From Echinostoma caproni (Eukaryota; Platyhelminthes; Trematoda; Plagiorchiida; Echinostomatidae): DNA of 64,000 bases. This document shows, in pieces, positions 1 to 12,940 of this stretch (its first letter is position 1; each line of letters opens with the position of its first letter). A model generated the notes under the pieces. The model did not search any database, had not been told where the DNA came from, and saw nothing but the letters and a program-made list of their open reading frames with translations. Made by a program: the position numbers and the translations under genes. The DNA is taken from assembly GCA_900618425.1 (NCBI GenBank), contig UZAN01040145.1, forward strand, positions 20,556 through 84,555, given 5' to 3'.

Positions 1-2144
1 TCGACTCGAAGGGATTACCACACACCCGGTCTATGTGATGTATTTGGTCTGGCAAAGAGTACTCAGACCCTGATATTTCAGACTTTATCACATAATCTTC
101 AAACGACAAAGCACCTTATCCCGAAGTAAACAGTGTAACAAGTTTTAAATAACAGCAAGGGGTTTTTACAGTTGCCAATCGTGTTCTCATTAGCTAAGAA
201 TGCAAGGTAACCGTATGCATTGCAGCACACACGGTGAAGCCTATAATTCCGAATAGATCGAGATGTTTATCTAGCATTTATCTGTTGACCTCATACACCG
301 AGTTGAGTGTTTCCTTAAATTTACAGGAGATTTGTGACCTAGCAGGAATACGAAAAACGTAAACCCCATCTGATGATTTGGAACAAGAGCAAAATGTGTC
401 GGTCTTCACCACAGAACTCTAATAACACATGCTATGCATTAAACTCCTGAGGAAGATAATGACCCACATTGAGATGGCACAATATATCCATATACGCTGA
501 ATAGTCACCGTTTAAATTTACTACTGCTAATCTAAATGAAATACTCTACGCTGCATGTGTATTTTGATAATATTAGTACAATAATAATATGAATATAAAA
601 TGTTTTATTGTATATAATTATTTTATCTAAACGTTTTTAATCTTGTTGCCGACACCTTTTTTGTCACATCCATCTATTTGATATGAATCTCCGCTCATAT
701 AATTTAAAATGGACTGGCGTTTTACATTTCCATTCGAAACAAATGCTTGTTCACTGGCTTTCCAAAAGCAAGGAAATTTTATGATCATTAGACATACATC
801 AGCACGAGGAAGTAATAACTCTCAACTCAGATCACATCTTCGAGATTGAAAGAACAGTATTCAGGTTTCCAAGTTAATCAGAAATTAATTTATTCAGACT
901 GTTTTTCAAGAATTTTCATTAGCAATTTTTACATTTGTGCAAACTTTACATCAACTATTACCCCATCCTCAATTTTTGTTGTTGTAAAGTAACTGAGAAT
1001 TCAAAAGAAATCTGACATAACTGAGCGAAATTTTTATTAAGTATTTTCATAGTTTTGCTGCGTTTTCTGATTGCTGTGATAGAGTAGAAGCTGACAACGC
1101 AGTAAAGCGGCCACAGTCGTTTTTGAAATCTAATTGTGGTACTGGTTTCCAACGATTGTCAAATATATTTAAAGGTTACACATCTGTTGAAGTGCAGTTA
1201 GTTCAGTACGTCACGTCAAACTGCTTTCAGTTTTGGAAAACGTACTCAAATGCGTTATTTTTTTTTAAGGAGTAGTACACTGTTGTCAGATTTTGTTTTT
1301 TCTGTTACGCGTAGTTGATAAAATGAGAATCCTAGCTAATCCTTCTTCGGTTTTTCTAGTAGTCATTCTCTTTTTTGTGGCTGACTATTACTAGGATGTT
1401 GAGATAATTGACAATCGCATACTTTCTGGGATAAAAACGGAGGTCTGATCCAGTACTATCGGTTTAAAATGAACATCTGCGTCCTCGGAGTGTTATCTAC
1501 GAGTCACGTAGTTAACGGTAAATCTCCGTTCAGGTTCCGAACGTGTAACCCTGGTCCGAACGAAAGCATATTACGGTTTAGACCTAACGCAGTGCTCAGT
1601 GAAAACACGAGCTATTCAATCAGACATTCAAAATAAATTATTGAAGATTATTACTGATTGTTTAAAATATCAAACGTATTCATTCCACAAACTCCTATAT
1701 GAATCTCAATTAGTTCAGTGAATGAACAAAAGTGTTTAAGTGAAGATTTCCATTGTGAAACTGATAAAACTACACGAGTAGCGAGCAAGTTCGTTTTCTG
1801 TAACAGCTTCCTTCGGATAATACAGTCATATATACATAAATATCGTTCGATCAAATCACATTCATTCTGACGTTATACGTTGCAAAGATGTGTAACTCTG
1901 ATGCACATATACGTTAGCCATAGGAAGACGTTACCGAAAACCAGCTTGTTTGCTACTCGTGTTGTTCTGTCTATTTGATGAAAACGCTTGTACGTTTTCG
2001 CGTGTACATGTATAGATTTGCATAAACTTTGCCATTAATTAGATTGGTTACCATCTTTTTTGGTGGAACTGAATCCTATTTATGTATTCGATCAATTACC
2101 GAACCGCACGATATAGTTGATGAGAGACTGCTCCCCAATAGAAC
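1..2144. other. AT-rich stretch, no gene seen
   Basis: No coding region, RNA gene or transposon protein could be recognised on either strand. The block at about 550-650 is almost pure A/T. Open frames at 958-1152 and 1651-1854 on the minus strand are about 65 codons, have no recognisable motif and are within what chance gives in DNA of this composition. Confidence 0.6.
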
Positions 2145-2381
2145 TTATTTTGCATGTAATAGGTGTTGTTTGGTGGCATAAATTGCCAAAATGAAAGATG
2201 TTGCATTGGCTGGGTGGAGTTGAGCGGGGTGGAGTGAAGAAACTGTGGGCACTGAGATCACAATTTGTCGCTTGAACAAGCTGCCGCTCCATTCACCCGG
2301 TGATTTCGATCGCGCTCGTTCCGCACAGGCGTATGCCATGAATGGCAATATGCGAGTGAAGCACCAATGCAATGAAGTCAT
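2145..2381. other. GC-richer block, possible dispersed repeat
   Basis: This short block is clearly richer in G+C than the DNA around it and is open in two minus-strand frames at once (66 and 78 codons), as often happens in GC-richer repeats rather than genes. On the minus strand it carries a run of C-rich ACTCCACCC-type words that loosely resembles 45.6-45.8 kb on the same strand. The resemblance was judged by eye only. I do not recognise a protein in it. Confidence 0.25.
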
Positions 2382-3570
2382 CGATCATTATCTTATTGAT
2401 AGTAAGAACTGCTGAGGAGTGTGACTTAAATTCATTACATAAGTCAAGCGAAATAATTACCCGCGAGTTGAAACCGAGTGCAAAGCTGCTATGCTATATC
2501 TGAGCAAAATAAGCACTGAGAATCTATCCAGTGCGTATCGAATCTGAGAGCTCAGAGGCGGACCACAAATTTGTCAACCCATTGGAAAGTTTCTTAAGAG
2601 GTTGCTTTCTCTAATACTCAAACAGGAAATTGTCGGTTCACTGTCTTTTCTTCTTCAACATTGGATCGTTTTGAAATCCACAAAATTAAATCACTGTTGT
2701 TGTTTTTTTACTTTTAAACGGTCGATGTTCACTGGTTAACCCTTGTTTTTCAACACATGAATCGCAGACATAATTCACTGAATAAAAAACGGTCTTTTCC
2801 CTTACATTAACTCGTGTAACAACATTTAGTTCACAAATACCTTTTTGAAAACAGAATAAATATCAAGCGAAAAAGAATAATACTTCTTTATAATGATGCA
2901 AAACGCGCCGATTTCTTACGGACCTTAATAGCTTCTTTGCTATCAAGATTTTTAGTGGTCTATTCCGGCAGCGACCACAGCTTTTTCCGGGTTTGTTGGC
3001 CTATTCCGTTTGACTGGTCATCGTCTGTTTTTGCGAGACATCTCAAATCTCACGCATATTGCAATGTATGGGTTGCATTTTTGATACTAACGTCCTCTGA
3101 GTACGAAGAAGTCGAGGAAAAACAAAAACAGACGTCTCCAGAAATCATTAGTCTAGTTGCAATATCGTTTCTTTCAAGAAGTGTAATACAACCAGATAGC
3201 CTGGTTGGTGTGCAATGTCCTTCTCAAGTTGTTTGAAGGTGTTTTGATGTAGCACATTTTCCACGGGCGATTAACTTGATACGTTTCTGATTCATCATAG
3301 TGTTGAATTTGTAAACGATTGCACAAGGATAGACTGTGTTTAATGACATTTGTCATTTCTCTGGACACAAGTTTCTGATTTCCATGTACTAATTTGCACA
3401 AAAATGGCTAGTAAGCCACGGATTTACGAAGCTTCCCGTCTGAACCTTGATTGTGCACTAGGCAAGAGAAAGGTGGTTTGCGCACATTTAACCGTGAGAG
3501 TGATGCCGAGATTTAAACCGTTTAACTGCAGCAATACCATGTGAACTTGTGTTGTTTCTTGCGTGAGCTG
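2382..3570. other. no gene recognised
   Basis: A 99-codon plus-strand open frame at 2937-3236 and a short frame at 3350-3544 lie here. Neither shows a domain, signal peptide or convincing splice context, so I treat both as chance frames. Confidence 0.5.
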
Positions 3571-4460
3571 GCATGAGCACCATCTGCAGGTCTACTCTAT
3601 GTTTGGTTTGAATTCAGATTTTCCGTTCTGCCGGTGAATATTGAAAAGAACATATCAAACGAATTAAGTCCCAGCGGAGTTTCCACTAGCGCCGTATCTA
3701 CTTCTATAGATGTTTATTGGGGCAACGAGCTTTTTGAACGATGGTTTGATTTTATGTTGAGGTGAGTTGATCATCGAGAGGTGGATGCTGACTGAAATAC
3801 AGCTCTGAGATATGCAAGCCCTTAGGTGTCAGTTGACATAGAAGAGTTTTATTTTCATGGTAATGGTTACGTTAGACTAGATGCCTCTCTACCAAATTAT
3901 ACTACATATTTGTTTTTGCTTTCTTCTCCGTTGAACTTGTTTTATGGTTTTCCCCTTGGAATGCCATTTTTGAATGCTCTATCACCGGTCGAAACCGCGA
4001 AACCAACTAAATGTCGTTTGTCTGTAATTAGCATGGTAAAGGCGAAAGTTTTGAACCGATCTGAATAAGGTGGTCGGTGTCCATGTGTGAGACCTCCGTT
4101 CGGTGGAAAAAGTTCTACCTATAGTTATGATGAAGGCGTTTTTACCATATGTTAGTTTGGATGTTTTATGTCCAAATCAATTGTCAAAATTGGTGGAAAA
4201 ACCTCGAAAAGCGATCATGAGCCATTTATTTCCAGTTCGTTTCGAAGTCTCATGCTGCATCGCATGCACTGGTTTGATTTGGTCGGATATATATCAGAGT
4301 AAAGGGGTAACCCACTAGCAATTGCGAAGTATCAAACGGTGGTTCAAACAATCCTTCCAGGAGCATCACAAATATCTTTCATTCGGATAAATACGGCGAA
4401 CATGAAGTTGATGACTGCTTTGCAAGACAACCTAATTGTGCAGTTTTTCTATCCATGAAA
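3571..4460 (+). other. cluster of coding-like frames with one candidate exon
   Basis: Four successive plus-strand open stretches lie within 900 bp in different frames: about 3571-3764, 3826-4068, 4103-4318 and 4300-4458. The first has a plausible acceptor (CTGCAG before 3590) and a consensus donor (AG then GTGAGT at 3762-3767), so 3590-3761 could be a 172 bp exon; its peptide includes ELFERWFDFML. The second begins after TTAG at 3824-3825 and contains FYFHGNGYVRLDASLPNYT, faintly like the start of a laminin-G-type strand, but the rest does not fit. Phases of the first two do not join across the 64 bp gap. This could be a decayed transposon ORF or part of an unidentified gene. Confidence 0.25.
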
Positions 4461-7045
4461 TATAACTGATTGTTTGGCTCACAATTGAACGCTAGTTTGG
4501 GGCCATTTTGAATAATCAGTTCCATCAATTTCCACTAGCCATCCATTATAGCTGATATCCAATCATTCTTCCATTTCATTTATTCAACCATGACTTTGAA
4601 AAGCGCCTATAGATCAATCTTTATTATGCATCCATCGACCCCTCTTTTCTGATTAAAAGGATGATTTTCGATGGGATAAGCTGCTTATTATGTCATTGAG
4701 CTGAAATTGAGTCTGATAGGAAATACTGACTTCTATTTGTTGAAATACTGAATTCAAATATTTTAGTCTTTCCAACCAAATCTACGGTGTCAGGATGCGG
4801 TTTGGTGTACGATCGATTCCTTTTCAGAATTTTTCCCAAGCCAGATGATCATTGTTGATGTAATGTGTTCTTCAGCATATATGACAACGTAAATCACATA
4901 GTGAATCGGATCTTTGTGCTGCACGATGTTTTCCATTGCCAGGAGTCAGGATGTTTCGGATTAATGGTCGTGCAACAACTTTGGCTTTCGGTAATATAAA
5001 TATCAAACTTGCGTTGTACTTTATCCTCCAATCTGTAGAATAACTTCTGTTTACATCTGTCAGGTGTTTATTCGTAGACACTTAAGGAGTCACGGATTGT
5101 CACCCCACGAAGTTCACCAGCTCGGCGCCAGCTTCTGTTGTCGTTCCCTTTTATTTACGGAAAGCATCAATCCATAAATTAGCCAATCAAAAGCCGGGGA
5201 ACTAGAATGTTTGTCGCTTTTCTTCGGTTGTAATAAATTGTATTAACAGCTCTGCTTGTATGTTGTTAACCAAAGAAGTATGCGAAAATAATGTACACGG
5301 TGTTATGTTGGTCAGTGTACAACTCCTTGGCTGTGTCTCAACTGGAGTAGAGGGAGAGAAGGATTGTGTTTTATGTCAAAGAACAATTTTTATTGCCTAC
5401 ATTCACTGAGGGTAGAGCAATCCATTTATACCATATGTTACTGTTTCTTACACAGAACCCACGTTGAAAATAAAACCACGAACGTATGACAGTGTGAGTT
5501 TGTGGGACGATTTACTTTGGGTGGTGCACATATCCATAGTGATTAACTTCTATGAAACCTGGAAGTTTAATCCCATGGATTCAAAGTGGTAAATCACGTA
5601 TAGAAATCCGTGGCATTGCGCTGAGCGACAGTGAACTTGCTTCCACACCGAGAGAAAGATCCGGGTTTTTAGAGAATGGTTTTAATAAAGACATTCACAT
5701 TGAAAATGGATCAAACGAGTACCTTTAACGAAATAAAGTATACATGTATTCATTAAACACGTAGTTACTCCAAAGGGTATTCATTTAAGTAGCAGTAAAA
5801 ATAGTTTAATAGATAAATATGAGTTCAGGGAACTGAATTTCATTAGTTGGGGCTAAAACGCCGGGTTCGAAATTCCCTTGAGAATATCGGCATGTTGTGT
5901 GCAAATTCACAACTGTCTCTCCGCCAGTGTCTGCTCATTCTCCGTTTTCACTATTTCCATCTAGTTTCAAAGTGAAAAACAAGAAAAATTGCACACCTAC
6001 TCCTGCAAGTAATTGCTGTTAGAAGTGGAGTCTTTATTAATTGTGGATGTTTGCAGTCTCAGATGGTCACGTGGCCGACTTTAACAAATTTTCATCGAAA
6101 AAGAACTAATAATGAACCGCGAAACCGTCATGCCGTAGCGATAGCGGGAAGGCCCTAATAGATATGTACCGGTCACATGTTGCCCAACACAATTTCGGCT
6201 CTCAGGAATACCCTTAGTTACTATGCAATTATGATGAAAATTTTGGATTTTATTCGGAAAAATGAAATCGATGCATCCTCTGACAAAGCAACAGAACAAA
6301 AAATGTGATTGTTATCATAACTGTGGTATGTAATATGTAACTCAAGATATTACGAATTGTCCACGAATGCTATTCTTCAAGGCTGGAATCAATCCCATTC
6401 CAAAACATGCTGACAGAGAATTTGCAATTAGTTTGAATAAATCCGCGCCCCTTCGAGGTGTGAACTCAAATATTTTCACCACAATGTAACCACAATCGAA
6501 ATGGCATTCGGGAATGTTGGTGAAATTCTGTGAAAATTGTTGTTTGGCGTGTATACGTGCGTGTATACGGCAGACAGGATTTCAGCCCTTACTGTGGAAA
6601 TCAAAAAAGGTTTCACAAAGGAAGTGTAAAACAGTAGTGTATGTGCGGACCGGTCTGCTTAGATCGGAACAGACTAAGTTCACAATATTCAAAGATAATC
6701 AGTCGATTTCTTTAATGTTATCCGGACGACGGCATGCATTGGAAACAATTGTAATGTTCAATAGAAATGGTACAATTTTGTCCATCCTGACTTGCGTGTT
6801 GACGCAGGTACAAATAGTGAAAACAAAAAAGTCGGTCCATTGCACGCCTCACGATCCTTATCTTAATTGATGTCTCTTTTTCATGTTGATTATCGTGAAC
6901 ATATTTTGCAAAGCAAAAGAAATGGAAAAGACAAGGTAGGGCGGTTGATTTGAATATGGTTTGTAGATTACAACTCTTCATGATGATACAGTCTTCGGTT
7001 GGGAAGCACCAAATAGTCCGCAACAACATCAGGTGCATGACTAAT
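4461..7045. other. no gene recognised
   Basis: The longest open frame is 118 codons (6514-6870, plus) with an overlapping 106-codon frame on the other strand; neither shows a recognisable motif. A GGTTCGAAATTCC word at about 5870 resembles a tRNA B box but has one base too many and no partner A box or acceptor stem. Confidence 0.5.
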
Positions 7046-7073
7046 TGTGTGTGTGTGTGTGTGTGTGTGTGTG
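7046..7073. repeat. (TG)14 dinucleotide microsatellite
   Basis: Fourteen uninterrupted TG units are read directly from the sequence. The tract is flanked by non-repetitive DNA and likely varies in length between individuals. Confidence 0.98.
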
Positions 7074-8019
7074 CAAGTTCCGCCAGTTATGCCTAAATAC
7101 TGAAGAGAGAGGAAACCATAACTTGTGCACGTGCAGCATAGAACAGACTATTCGCATTCTGCTGACTTAATAGAGCAATGCAGAAAGTCCTCATCAGAGT
7201 AGCTTAAAACGGTGGACAACTTGAGTGATATTTAGAGTTCACTGAGTCAGTATTAGTTGAATGGAGGCCGGAGAGAAATTCAGAATCCTCGGACGACTTG
7301 AATTGAACGCAGTTGATGACTAAAGTAACATTCAAAGTTTTTTGCATTTTTTCTGTTTTAAACATGCATAAGTATGTGGTCGAAATGGTCAATCTCCCGG
7401 TATATCACACCCCTCGGGGTTACGACTATATGAGTAAATTCCGAACATTGTGATGAAGCATGTGGAAGAGTAGTATATGATTCAGGTGGTATGAAAAACC
7501 GCATGGAATCATACAGACTAAATAAATTGGATCGATGAAATCTATTAAATTTTCGTTATTTTTTCAAGTTGTACAGTAATTTAACGTTTCTGAACAGCAC
7601 TATTTCGTCGCGTTTAGGGTTTGAAATCTGATTCACAAAAACGACAGTTTAATCCAATTTGTGCATCTTTGCAAACTGTTTTCCTACCCAAATAGGGCAT
7701 ATCTACGCAAAGTATTGCCACATTCAGCTGCAAAATGTGGTCGATCACGGAATAGAGTACACTGAACCCAACATATGAACGATGGGTTTAGGTTAAATAG
7801 CATCACAGAAATAAGGGACAGTAAACTTTTCAGATTCGGTCGCGCATACGTGACTAAATACCAATTTCGTGGGTAAAATAGCTTTCGAGAGAAGTCACGC
7901 AATTGAAAACAAGTGGACTGTAGATTGCATTGGGTGCATGTAGGTTATGAACTAATGCTTCATATTCCAAGCTGTCATTGTTCGCAGTCCCTTTTAGACG
8001 TTTTTGGTGATAAACATGT
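7074..8019. other. no gene recognised
   Basis: Only chance-length open frames (62 and 72 codons on the minus strand) are present, and no repeat or RNA structure stands out. Confidence 0.5.
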
Positions 8020-8076
8020 ATTTGATGTGTGTATTTATGTATTTACGTATAAATGTATGTATTTTATGTATTGTAG
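8020..8076. repeat. degenerate TGTATTTA-type simple repeat
   Basis: Degenerate TGTATTTA / TGTATGTA words recur across about 57 bp. Such AT-rich short-unit arrays are common by themselves, and they can also mark the 3' tail of a LINE insertion, but no LINE coding sequence was recognised beside it. Confidence 0.55.
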
Positions 8077-10858
8077 TGTTTGTACAAATGAATTCGTTTG
8101 TTGGCATTTATCGTTGTTGGTCCTTACTGAAACCGCTCGAACAATTGGCTATGACTAGTGTGGAACATTATCCGTGCTGCCAGCATAAATTGAGACATTA
8201 GTTAATAATAAACCGCATCACGTGATTCACGAAGTGAAAATGCAGCGCTCAAATACGGCACCGGGCTAGTCGACTCGGGTCGTTGTTTTTATGATGACTT
8301 TTTGCCAGTGACCTGTTCAGTTTCGTGAATTATGGCTCACTCATTTGCACATGCTAGTCAATACCACCCCGAGTATCGATCGATTAAAGACGTAATTTCC
8401 TACTATACAACTCCGCATACCACCGAGGATAAATGTGAATAGCGTTTGGCCCGTTAGCATACTTGTCAGTGCGACGGACCAGAAATACGTGAATTTATCA
8501 AGAGAAGCGGCGTAAAATTTATCCAGTCACTTTTTTTGCTTCGCTGATTGGGATAAATTCCGGTGTGTCCACTACTTCACAATCACCTTCTTGAGTTCGC
8601 TTAGATTGGTTCTAAACCAGCTGACCTAAAAACTAAATTAGTTTTGAAACAGTGTTTTCAGCTAACCAACGGTTTCGTCATTAAATTCTCAATAGGAACG
8701 TTCTTCCTCAAAAGGATACCAGTCGACAGAGAAGGTCCGTACAATCCTAAATCAGACGGCATTTGTCCATGTCCGTTTCGGTTTTCATATTGGATGGCTC
8801 ATCCTATATTATACACGAATGTGTTATAAATGTTTCCAGATTGAACATGTGAAAGATGAAACCACACATTGTTAGTTACAGCACTCAATAACAGTTTGCC
8901 GGCTGTGATGCCCAGTTTCCACTTGAGAATGTTGTCTTTGTATTCATGGGAACCTTACACGTAAAGAGTCACATAGAGCGCCCTTGAGGAACCATCCTGC
9001 GGTTAACTTTGGATAATCAATTCTGGAATAACGCAGAAGCCATCCGTGCACTAATGGGGGGAATTATAATTGCAAAAAAGAGTTTTGTCATCTATCTGAC
9101 CGAGAAATTGTGGAGTTTGAGATTTTTCAATGACCAGCGTTGATAAAACTTCCCCAGTCATGATAACACAAACCAGTCAAGTGACCCATTCTCTATATTA
9201 TTGTCTCCAGACACATTTCGTCCTTTGAAAAATGAGGTTCTTGTCTTTTCTCTGTGGTAGATGCCTACACACTGTCACTTCAATTGATGGCCTTGTAATG
9301 AGGACACCTGTGTGTATTCTTCACTGGGTTATTCAATCGGTGAACAGTCCGATGTGTGGGTCACACTACGGAACGTAGAGACTGAATGTAACTTCGCTTG
9401 CTGGTTGGTCAATGGTCAACCCATAAATCGATCTACGACCAAAAGAGTGCAAGCATCAGAGCTCGCGACATATCGAGTGGGTGAAAATAAACAATCAGGA
9501 TCTTTGTTGTTATATATATTTGGTTAGGGGTCACTCGCAATTTGGAGGTTATTGACAAATGCGAAGTCCCACGGTTGGGACATAGCAGTCGAGTGACTGC
9601 TTATACATTCGTCTAAGATTCTTGATCGAGGACTACAAATGTTTTCATATAAATTTAAGAGCATACGCCGTTTTTCGATGGTATTATTTTTCTATTTTTG
9701 GCAAAGTACTACTGCATACAAAAAAGTAAATTTGCATTGATCCTATCTGTATGCAGCAACGCGCTCTTCGTCAGTCTGTAAGCTTATGCTTCTTTGTTGA
9801 AAAATGTTGAAAATGGTTTGGTAGAAATAATCAATTTCTTGATAGATTTATGAGAAGCTTTCCGTTCTCTTTTGATTGGGAAAGGCACAGAGATATGACG
9901 AATCTTTCATGAGAAACAATGGATTCTGTAGTACCGCAGAAAAAGTCTATCACAGCGCAGTCAACTCACTGTAGCGCCGTAATCCTTCAAAATACGTATG
10001 AGGTTAATGTGGGTTGGAATCTCTTTTGGAGCCTTTGTGGCGTATTTTGGTACACCAAAATAACGCTAAATAGCTGTCTTACATTGGATGACAGAATTTC
10101 TTCCTCTTGAAATGCACATAACTGCTTCTAGCGAAGCAGCGTTTGGCGTATACAACAAAATTTCTGAACGTTTCAGCGACACGCATTGAATGCTGCTTCA
10201 TCTTACTGCTTTTTTGTGGATACCCCAAAAGTGCCGCAATATACATATTTGGCTTTCGGATTATCGATAAAATTTTACGACAGCCAAACTTCTATCAATG
10301 CTTGCGTCCCCAGTCATCTTTTCAAAACAGAGTAATGTGAAATCTTAGATGATAAATAAATGAGTTTTCCTTTCATATGGTTTTTATTATGAGAAGTCAG
10401 TTTGAAACCAAGAGGATTGACCAAAATGTGATTGGCGTATGTGGATACATTGCGTGATGTGATGATATTGTTTCAGACATTTCTGGAGTAATTTGCGTTG
10501 TTTGAATTAGAAAATATATATTACCAGTTTACTGTTTGAGTACAGAAGCCTTGTTTGATACCTATGAGGTTCACCTTGTCCCTGCTCACTTTCACATTCA
10601 TTTTTGCAGATTTTAGACAATAATGATCCAAACATTATGAAAGGTACAGCAGTGTGTTGAAGGTGAACAGGAAAATGGCGTATATTTTTTATTTCAGGAG
10701 GAATCAAAAAGCTTTTCTCACTGCATTATTTGTTAAAAACGATGTTTTCTGTGAAAAGCCCAAAACATTTCGGGGTAATTGTCCTTTTATTATATTTGGG
10801 TGATCATGAATGTTCTGGCTCATAAAACCAGCGGTTTCATTCTTAAGAAAAGGAGTCG
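8077..10858. other. no gene recognised
   Basis: Several frames of 61-71 codons occur (8644-8829, 9312-9527, 9919-10110, 10143-10340 on plus; 10507-10707 on minus). The block at 9312-9527 is more even in composition and coding-like, but no family was recognised and no splice signals bound it well. Confidence 0.45.
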
Positions 10859-12186
10859 GTGAACGATGACCAATTGTTTTCGGATAGTACTATTCAGGCT
10901 CTTACATATCATATGGTGGAAAAATTCTTACCTAATGATAGCCATAAGTTCTTCATTGACTGTCTGCCTCCGATTAATGACTTTAAATTGAGCCAATGGC
11001 AATCATTATGTAGGAATTTTTCCTTTATATTATATGTAAGAGTATGACTAGGAACATCCGACAACAGTTGTTTGCTCACCGACTCATTTTCTCAATGCTA
11101 TCATGGGAATATTCAAGGTTTTATTTTTGTGAATGACGAAATTCAGTCTCAAAAGAAAATACCATATGGCAATACTGTACGACTTATGTCCGAGACGATT
11201 TCGCTGCATCTCAACATGGTGCATACTGCAGAAAATACAGTGTTTATATAGGGCTTTAGCATGGCAACAAATTCAGTCTGTGCATGGAATGTGAAAATGT
11301 ATCAGGGTCACAAAGATCTACTTTTCAAGCAGTTTCTTAGCATTGTTCAGGAATATATTCCTGAATCAAATATAGAGAGAGTCCTTCGTCAAGCTTTGAA
11401 CAGAATAAGATGCATGACAATGGACTGAATAATTTTCCTGCGTAGCCTGTTAATGTTATTTTAAATTGATTCGGATGCGGAAATTGAGTAGAGACTTCGT
11501 TGCTCTTGGTTCCAGAGTAGAACTAAGCAAGAATTCAAGCATCTAGAGTTGTGATAGAATTCTCAGGTAACAAAGGATGATTTTGTTTTACACAAACGCC
11601 GAAACAGGCATTTAATTGTTCGACATGGGTGGTTGATCATAGCAAAAACAGGGCGAGAAAGCTAAATCTGTAAATGGATTTTTGGTTAAAAAAGATGTTC
11701 CTTTCATAACCAAATAAGGTGAACGGAAACATAGTTAATGAGATCTTACAGGGAAGCAACACACGACAGTTTTCCAATTTACCAATTTTACGGATACACA
11801 TCCCATTTTGTTATTCTCCCATCAAACTATTAGCTTTGTATGTAGCAGGGGCAGAGGGACGGGTGGAAAACGAAATTACCAGAGAAACCTATTGAATTCC
11901 GGAGCTGTCAAAATGATGGGCATTGTTACATCGAAAACTGACAGCTGTCCTGCAGCGGCTTTTGGCAATTGAGATGATGGGATCACAAGGGGGTCCTTTT
12001 TCCAAAGAATTCTGTATCTATGCAGGAGAAAACGTCGCAGCTGTCAAGAAAATGACAGAAGCAATTGAATTTCCAATATGCGGTAATTCATGGCGGAAAC
12101 GTGAAAAGACGAGTGTATTGGAAAACCTTGTGAAGGAATTCAATTGCATCCCTCACTCCATTATACTTACAACGGTTGTTGTCTAA
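10859..12186 (+). other. cluster of unrecognised coding-like plus-strand frames
   Basis: Plus-strand open stretches follow one another at 10859-11047, about 11120-11230, 11262-11430 and 11923-12186, in different frames. The predicted peptides have realistic, helix-forming composition, for example DDQLFSDSTIQALTYHMVEK in the first and LFKQFLSIVQEYIPESNIER in the third. I do not recognise a domain. The mixture of frames over 1.3 kb with no good splice sites between them suggests a decayed protein-coding element rather than a functional gene, but exons of an unknown gene cannot be excluded. Confidence 0.3.
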
Positions 12187-12940
12187 CAGAACAGAATGGC
12201 GCCAGAAGCTGTTAAAAATATATGAGGAAATGATGATATCAATGTGTCACTCAGTTATCTGGTCAAATAAATAATTCTATGGTGAAAGATCAGAAAGTGG
12301 ACAAAAACATTCACTGGAAAACGAGTCTTTGGGTTATGTTGAAAGTTGCTTCAAGAATGATATATGAGACTGTTTTAAGCTTGCCCCCATTTTTGTTCTC
12401 ATCTTTTTGCAGCCCAACAACCCAACGTTATTTATGTCTCTCAGTGTGCATCGAGGATGCATGGAAATTAAAAAAAATTATGCAGTACAGAGTGTTTTTA
12501 ATCCACCATTGGAATACGAATGTGGTTCCACCTGTTCCTCTGGGAGGGAGGCGTCTATTGTATTGCCTTGTTCGTGGATAGTTCACCCGTTCCATCAAAA
12601 TTCATCGGTTTGGTATGTCAGAAAAACGTGACTGACTGATTGAAATAACGATTCCTGTGAACGGGAATGAAACAGCTGTTGAGTGCTTCAGCAATTCACA
12701 GAGAGACAAAATATGTAGGCAGGATGTGACGTATTGCGTAGTGTCAAGGTGTGGATGCAAAACATCCGAGTTTGTATTCAAGTATACAGTGAGCATCGTT
12801 CTGTCCCGGTTGATGGTTTATTCGGCATCCAGCTTGAGGAGTTATAAACTGAGAATGACAATTGTCGATTTAGTGACTTAACTAGAGGAAGCTAAAATAC
12901 AGTGAAGAGGTTTATACCAAGCGAAATATTAGGTATGCAT
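12187..12940. other. no gene recognised
   Basis: Overlapping plus-strand frames of 100 and 74 codons (12279-12581, 12407-12631) and one of 74 (12657-12881) show no motif. If the LINE at 12941-14060 continues downstream on the minus strand, its RT should lie here, but I cannot see RT motifs. Confidence 0.4.

Noticed and set aside
3826..4068. FYFHGNGYVRLDASLPN resembling the first strand of a laminin-G domain
   Set aside because: The following residues do not continue the domain, and the reading phase does not join the candidate exon before it.
5860..5880. GGTTCGAAATTCC as a tRNA B box
   Set aside because: It has one base too many, and there is no A box or acceptor stem at the right distance.
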